Assembly (NCBI GenBank): GCA_039881145.1
Contig: JAYKKI010000032.1
Location: 14,821,501 to 14,885,500 of the forward strand
Source: Druceiella hillmani
Lineage: Eukaryota > Arthropoda > Insecta > Lepidoptera > Hepialidae
Length of the DNA stretch: 64,000 bases
Direction: 5' to 3'
Under the pieces are notes generated by a model. The model ran no database searches. It was not told the DNA's origin and was given only the letters and a program-made list of their open reading frames with translations. The translations under genes and the position numbers were made by a program. This document shows positions 58,667 to 64,000 of the stretch, in pieces (positions within the stretch are counted from its first letter, which is position 1; every line of letters begins with the position of its first letter).

Positions 58667-59014
58667 TTAATAACGCTTTGATGACCTCCCATGTGGTGTA
58701 GTGACTTTTACTCTTCCCTGCACAACAATGCGCTCTATGGAGCAACTATCTTCACGCATGACGTGACCAAAAAATTTTAGAATCCGAGTCTGAACAAGTG
58801 TTCGTGTCTGTACAGAGTCTGTACAATTCGTGCGGAACTCAGTCCACTATACCCCGAGCATTTTTCTCCAGCACCACATTTCTAGAGTGTCTATTTTGTT
58901 CTTCTCAAGTATTCGTAGCATACACGTCTCTGCGGTGTAGAGAAATATGGGGAAAACGAGAATTCGAACGAGCCGGGTCTTGTAGCCTAGCTAATGTTTC
59001 CTCCATATTTTTTT
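58667..59014 (-). pseudogene. LINE ORF2, thumb and C-terminal region
   Basis: After one frameshift near 58,950: RLVRILVFPIFL and YTAETCML (the 'LYGAETW' segment), KIDTLEMWCWRKMLGV, TRILKFFGHVMREDSCSIER (the 'FFGHVxR' segment), IVVQGRVKVTTPHGRSSKRY and TAA. Standard end of this LINE family, with one internal stop. Confidence 0.88.
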
Positions 59015-59848
59015 TCATTTGTCCATAGCGCGTCTTGTCGTTGCCATACGTCTCCTCACCTCATACATGTTCATAGAGATCAACGATCCAAGGTACACAT
59101 ATGACTGAACTACTTGGCAGTTAGCTATTTGAGTGACTATGTATGAGTTGTTGATGGCACGGTCAACAATCATCATTTTTGTTTTGCTGCGATTGATCAT
59201 TAAACCAAACTCGAGGCTTACGCGCTCCATCTTGAGAAGTAAGTCCGACATGGGGTGTGCATCAAAAGTAAACAGGGTGGTGTCATTTGAGTGACCCAAG
59301 TTCGATATTTTGTAACCACCAATACCAACGCCGTCCTTCTAGTTCTCGAGAGTAATTCTCATTATGAGCTCGGTGTAAACATTGAACAATATAGGAAATA
59401 TTACACACCCTTGACGAACGCCAGCATTAGGATGAAAATTGGCTGTTCAGATTTCATCTATCCGTACTGATATTATTCCTTCTTTATAAATTTGTGTCAG
59501 AAGATGTTCGAGATGTTTTGGCGTTACCATTTCAAATAGTGTACTCCATACTTTACGCCGTTTCACTATATCAAAAACCTTCGAGAAGTCAACAAAACAG
59601 ATATAGGTTGGTTTATTGAACTCTTGAGCTTCCTCGATGATCTGACGAACTATAAGGATCTGTTCACGAGTACCCTTTCCTATAATGAAACCAGCCTGCT
59701 CTGCAGCGATTTCCCTGGGCAAGTAAGCTTTCAGTCGTTCATTCAAGACCTGCAACATAATTTTACTTGCGTGTGAAATAAGGGTAACAAGTCTATAGTA
59801 CCTATTATTTTGTCCACCTATTATTTTGTCCACTATCCCGTCTGCCAT
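59015..59848 (-). pseudogene. LINE reverse transcriptase core, dead
   Basis: One minus-strand frame with two stops. In order: YYRLVTLISHASKIMLQVLN (fingers), AEQAGFIIGKGTREQILIVR, YICFVDFSKVFDIV (box with the first catalytic Asp), GVRQGCVIFPILFNVYTELI (RQGC box, about 59,385-59,430), then LGHSNDTTLF where family members have YADDTTLF (about 59,275), then LEFGLMINRSKTKMMIVDRA and YVYLGSLI. In life this domain would copy the element's RNA at a nicked target. The first Asp of YADD is replaced (HSND) and stops at about 59,446 and 59,346 interrupt it, so it cannot be active. Confidence 0.92.
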
Positions 59849-59849
59849 A

Positions 59850-60385
59850 TTCTATTACGTATGGTATTTAAGATACCAATTCCTCCCCTTCCCACAGCCT
59901 TTATGGTTTCTATAGGAATGGCATCACCATTTACCAATGTCTTTTCCGTTTTTCAGACGTTTAATTGCGGCTCTAACTTTCGACTTAAGAATGCTCGGTT
60001 CCAAATCTTCTTCTCCAAGCTCTGTGAAAGGAAAATTTTTCGACAGGGACTCTTCGAACAGGGATTGATAGTAACTCTTCCATGTCTCAGTAATCCGGTT
60101 TAGGTCTGTTACCACTTCGCCTCGACTATTCTTTAGCCCATGTTTAGAATGACTGTGTTTTGGTAATGAATGAAATCTTGCGATAAAAGTCCCTCACTTC
60201 ATGTTTAACGGAATGCGCTTAGACTTCGCCACATATCTTGCTAAAGTAGGTGTTGCGGTCTCGCCTGCGTGCCGTCTGTATTTGTGTCGATTTAAGATGG
60301 AGGTCCTTAACATCCGCGCCTTCCACTTTCATCACACATATTTCCTCAACCAATGCAATTGTGTCTGCAGTCATCCAATATATTC
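59850..60385 (-). pseudogene. LINE ORF2, linker before reverse transcriptase
   Basis: Minus-strand reading with several stops: ADTIALVEEICVMKVEGADV (about 60,370), then RRRDRNTYFSKICGEV and HSVKHEVRDFYRKISFITKT (60,150-60,260), RITETWKSYYQSLFEESLSK and RAAIKRLKNGKD (59,930-60,090), then GDAIPIETIKAVGRGGIGIL (about 59,885-59,930), the usual lead-in to the RT fingers. A frameshift near 59,930 and another near 59,850 separate the blocks. Confidence 0.8.
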
Positions 60386-60555
60386 GCATGTGTTTTTCAG
60401 TAAGTGATGATATTCTAAATGTGGACGATAAAAATTCAATTCAATAAAAAATATTAATTAATTAAGTAAAACATAACTTAAAAATTTAAGAATAAATTGT
60501 CATAAGAAGGTATAATTTATTAAGTTGATTTGATTTAATAAAAATAATACTCTCT
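60386..60555. other. A+T-rich spacer
   Basis: No feature seen. Confidence 0.5.
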
Positions 60556-60800
60556 TACATTTTCGACCGCGGCGATTCGCTTCACGAGCACTATGCGGCA
60601 TTTTGCACGGGGCGATCGGTCGTCTTGTTCGGGGCGGCGCTCGTTCACAATACACACGCTCCATATAAAAAGCCAATTTACCGTGAGTAGTCTTTTATGG
60701 ATAACTGCATGCGAGAGAGTCTTCTCTTACTTTGTGTTTTCGAATCAAAGAAAGCTCTGTCCGGTAGGTACTGCTTGTTTAGGGGTTGTCCCTAAAAAGC
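60556..60800 (+). promoter_or_regulatory. G+C-elevated island with TATA-like box
   Basis: CGACCGCGGCGATTCGC, GGGGCGATCGGTCGTC and GGGGCGGCGCTCG (60,566-60,648) are followed by CCATATAAAAAGCC (60,662-60,675), a good TATA box. Downstream frames show no known protein. It could be a promoter, the 5' region of a mobile element, or a conserved element; there is no initiator or gene to confirm it. Confidence 0.28.
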
Positions 60801-61583
60801 TTTCATGGGCAGACGTATGTTTGAAAAATTATTTTTCTTAACGTTTTGGTAAATATTATTTTTAAAAACTCCCAATAAATACTATGCACTGTGTTATAAT
60901 AAGTTATAATGAACTTTGTATAAAGCTCTTGTTATAATAAAGGACAATTTTTACTACCTATATATTGATCGTTGAAATTGGTCAAGTTATGATTGGCATT
61001 TTTTTTTGTTTTATGTTGTTTTTGAAAACATCAACTCGAGAATCGATCGATTAAAGATGCCTATTAGCCCGTGAGCCTGAATTTCTATTAATCTAGATCT
61101 CTTTTCTAACATGAATAGAAATTGTATTGAAATTGTGTAGAAATTGTCTACCATTAGAAAAGGAATCACCGTTATTATAAAAATTATTATAAATGAAGAT
61201 AACTGTACCTGTGAAAATATTTAAAAGCATTTTTTTTATTTAATTTTTTTATTATTTTCATTTTGAGTCTTTTTGATCACAGTTCGGATACTTATACCAC
61301 TATACTACCGTGATTTTAAAATAAAACCCTCATTATTATGATCATATTATGAACTTTTGAACCATTCTAATTGAACCAAGTTCACTTAAATTTGAATAAT
61401 ATTATGATTACGGAGGTCGTAGTCATGTAAAGGTTATAGATTATAATTACTTCTATCAATAAATTATAAGCTTACATGGAAATTATTTGTGCAAGATGAA
61501 TAAATATTACTAAAAACGTGGCTAAAGGAATTAATATACATACATGTACAAACAAATAAAAATTATATCAAAGTAGAAATCCT
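60801..61583. other. A+T-rich DNA, nothing recognised
   Basis: No array, repeat copy or gene recognised. Confidence 0.55.
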
Positions 61584-61662
61584 TATCGATAGCCTTATTT
61601 AACATCGATATAGTTGTTACCTTATTAACAACCTTATTTGACATCGATATAGTATGTCGATA
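61584..61662. promoter_or_regulatory. Cluster of four CGATA motifs
   Basis: TATCGATA at 61,584-61,591, CATCGATATAG at 61,603 and again at 61,642, TGTCGATAG at 61,656. TATCGATA is the DREF site, and clustered CGATA is the BEAF-32 boundary motif in Drosophila. Two of the sites lie in a 39 bp near-repeat (CCTTATTTRACATCGATATAG split), which partly explains the clustering. Confidence 0.3.
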
Positions 61663-62399
61663 GTTATGCGGCTCCAAAAACAAGAAGAAATAATTAACAT
61701 AATCAACAAACTCCTGATGTACGACAGCAAGAGATATACGATAGACCCTTTGTCTGCTGTCTTACTGCAAGACTACAGAATAAAATTTATTTGAGTTTTT
61801 ATCCAAAATTAGTGTAAAATAGCATTATCTTTCATAATATAGCTATTGACATGATTTCCATACTATGTGGGTGACAAAAATTCGTATAAAATCTAGTGTA
61901 TACACAATGTATGAAGCCAATATTTGTACTTCATAATCTGAAGACTTGTCTTTCATAATCTGAAGATTGACATGATTTCCTTGTAGAGTTCCTTTCTTTG
62001 TCCATTTCGTACGGCTGATATGTTCTATACCCGTTTGCTTTATTTTATTAAGGATATCTTCGATTTATTGCCATTATACTTGCTACTTTTAAATTTACAT
62101 GTATCATAGTTTATTGTAAATAGTATCTTACAACTTATTGTAGTAAGCTAATGGATTATTTTAGTAACAATAACATTCTTGTTTACAAACTTAGCACAGT
62201 ACAGATTAAAGCAGATTTTTTATAAATAAATGAAAAAGAAATTACGTCAATTAACCTTTAAAATATGTCTTTTTTTTTAATTATACTTTTATAAATACAA
62301 ATGGATTTGTTTATATCCTGTTCGTCTTTGTCTGTTTTTGAACAACCTGTTTTATCAATATCTTAAGTAGTTCTATTTATCTCAGTCATATAAATGCAA
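61663..62399. other. A+T-rich DNA, nothing recognised
   Basis: No array, repeat copy or gene recognised. Confidence 0.55.
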
Positions 62400-62830
62400 A
62401 TATTTCTGTGAATATTCTCAAGGAGAGAGTTCATTCGTATTTACCCTTTGCATTTCAAATTGATCGAATTGCGGTACAGAGAGCCCCGTGTGAGAAACCG
62501 TTTTTATGGTTAGAGGGGTTTTATTTTCATTTCGTTTCAGCTAATTCGGTATAGTGCTCAGCGTATTGTGGAGAGCATAACGATCTCATTTATGGACAAA
62601 GATCGCAACTAAAATCGAAGGTCTGAAACCAAATTTTGTCACGAGTGCCATTTAGCATACAGCCGAAAAGCCATTAGAAGACTTAAAAACATACCAATTA
62701 TACGAAATTAATTTGCTCCTTCCAATTTCATGTGACTGGGGCTGTGTCGCAGAAAGACTTCGCTCGCGATTTCGAAGTAAAACTTAAATTTAAGATGTGA
62801 TAATGGGACTCAGATAAGGCATGAATTGAG
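62400..62830. other. Balanced-composition island, candidate conserved non-coding element
   Basis: GCGGTACAGAGAGCCCCGTG, GGAGAGCATAACGATCTC, TGGACAAAGATCGCAAC, GACTGGGGCTGTGTCGCAG and GACTTCGCTCGCGATTTCG. No open frame and no repeat match seen. Contains ACAAAGA, an HMG-box-like core. Confidence 0.33.
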
Positions 62831-63395
62831 TGTACTTCTAAAAAAATGTAATAAAATATTATTTACTATTTTCCAAGATTTCAAATTTCCAAACATGGTG
62901 TGAATACCGGTTATATAATTACTTAAAACGTAGCTTCATAGGAGTAATTTGATCCATTATTCCAAATAAAAAAAATTAAATATTTCAAAAACTTGATTAA
63001 CAAACTCTTATTTTTTTAATTTCTTCTGTCCATAATGTAGTGATGAATCACATAAGGAAAATTATGGGAAAAACAATGTTATATCAATAGATATTTTGTA
63101 AATCGTCAACTGGTCATATTTATGATTCATTTGAAAAAATATTTTCAGTTAGTTTTTGATCTTTTGATTTTCGTATCTTATTCTCTGAACGTAAGGGTAT
63201 TTGATATAATACACGTATTGAAGAAATTTTCTGATAAAAAATAGGTTTTTATTTTCAAATTTCGATTTTTAAAGAAGATCTTACACAGAAAACCCTTTTT
63301 CTACATTCATAAGAAAATATTTTAATCAAATGGATAAGAGGAATCAATTCTATTGAAATAGGTGGTATAGAACTGTGCAGCATGTATTATACATC
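62831..63395. other. A+T-rich DNA, nothing recognised
   Basis: No feature seen. Confidence 0.55.
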
Positions 63396-63421
63396 CATAC
63401 GTGTGTGTGTGTGTGTGTGTA
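63396..63421. repeat. (GT)n microsatellite
   Basis: About ten pure GT units, flanked by ATACGT and ATGATC. Confidence 0.95.
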
Positions 63422-63521
63422 TGATCTATATGAGTATATGTGTGTAATAATTTCTAACCTAATTTTTAGGCCGGGTCGTAATTTGATCTGTAAATAAAAC
63501 AGCTATCGAAACATCATAGAT

Positions 63522-63645
63522 TTGTCTTTTGGACAACCATAGCATTTTGACAACCATAGCATTTTGATCTTTTGGACAACCATAGCATTTTGACAACCAT
63601 AGCATTTTGATCTTTTGGACAACCATAGCATTTTGATCTTTTAAA
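63522..63645. repeat. Minisatellite of GACAACCATAGCATTTT
   Basis: Five copies of GACAACCATAGCATTTT, some joined directly and some through GATCTTTTG, giving a 43 bp dimer and a 26 bp unit. The minus-strand frame over it (..NAMVVQKIKMLWLSKCYG..) is a read-through. Confidence 0.94.
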
Positions 63646-64000
63646 ATAAAGCTAAATTCGAATTTTAAGACATCGAACTTCACATTCAATAATAAAATTC
63701 TTTCCGTTTTCCCATTATTTTTTCCTATAATTCAACTTAAAGGACAACATTTTCAAAACGTACTGGCATTTTTTCTGTTTAATGTGTTTTTTCTTATTCT
63801 GGAATTTAGAAGATAAGTAAAAAATAATACTTCCTAAAATAAGCAAGGTCTGAAAAAATAAATCAGTTTTGTAATCTGTATCCAAGGAGCTTTTAGTAGT
63901 CCATACGTAATTGGTAACCATTTTCGAAAGCGTACAGGTTAAAAATTATCACTTACTATTCTCCTCAAAAGTATAAAATAACAATACGACAGACTATCTG
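63646..64000. other. A+T-rich DNA, nothing recognised
   Basis: The minus-strand frame at 63,715-63,921 has random-like composition. Confidence 0.5.

Larger units (their letters stand above)
58667..60385 (-). mobile_element. 5'-truncated non-LTR retrotransposon (LINE)
   Basis: About 1.7 kb of ORF2 on the minus strand, from the linker before the reverse transcriptase to the stop codon at 58,667-58,669. The endonuclease domain and any ORF1 are missing, as expected of incomplete reverse transcription at insertion. No clear poly(A) or target duplication is seen at the 58.67 kb end. The type is the common insect endonuclease-reverse transcriptase family (RTE/CR1-like; clade unresolved). Confidence 0.9.

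Overview
The window looks like intergenic or intronic DNA from an arthropod, most likely an insect. It is strongly A+T-rich (by eye about 70%). It carries Tc1-like and mariner-like DNA transposons, decayed non-LTR retrotransposons (LINEs) of the insect endonuclease-reverse transcriptase type, and copies of a dispersed repeat starting near CTAGCTGTGCCCGCGACTTC, which is widespread in insects and very common in Lepidoptera. Lepidoptera is therefore plausible but not proven. I recognise no host protein-coding gene, rRNA, functional tRNA or CRISPR array.

Layout. 1-10 kb: minisatellites (42, 43, 320, 38, 92 and 160 bp periods), two diverged copies of a dispersed repeat, one G+C-elevated island. 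10-17 kb: A+T-rich DNA with three islands (12.4, 14.2, 16.4 kb). 17.6-18.1 kb: LINE 3' remnant (minus strand). 20.2-21.95 kb: a satellite-like array of about 166 bp units. 22.65-23.83 kb: a broken Tc1-like transposon (minus strand) beside a palindromic mini-element. 24-29 kb: (TA)n tracts, repeat tails, a 221 bp duplication. 29.4-34.2 kb: several islands, a tRNA-like remnant, a 46 bp higher-order array, a hairpin. 34.7-42 kb: arrays of 113, 69 and 50 bp, long (TA)n, hairpins. 42.4-46.9 kb: a CA-rich tract and dispersed repeats seeded by (TA)n. 47.28-48.55 kb: one complete but inactivated mariner-superfamily element with DD41D spacing, TIRs and a TA target duplication. 50.97-52.40 kb: two nested arrays (100 and 154 bp). 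52.7-53.6 kb: a fold-back element and another dispersed repeat. 55-56.2 kb: composite dispersed repeat with an inserted MITE-like unit. 56.4-57.1 kb: hairpin and arrays. 58.67-60.39 kb: a 5'-truncated, dead LINE (minus strand). 60.5-64 kb: two islands, a CGATA cluster, A+T-rich DNA.

No genes act together here. The content is mobile-element debris, an unusually dense set of unrelated tandem arrays, and about a dozen compositional islands that could be conserved regulatory elements of a distant or host gene. Short open frames are mostly by-products of repeats. The best candidates for new biology are the non-coding islands, the series of near-perfect hairpins, and the repeat family tied to (TA)n tracts. 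None of these amounts to a demonstrated new system.
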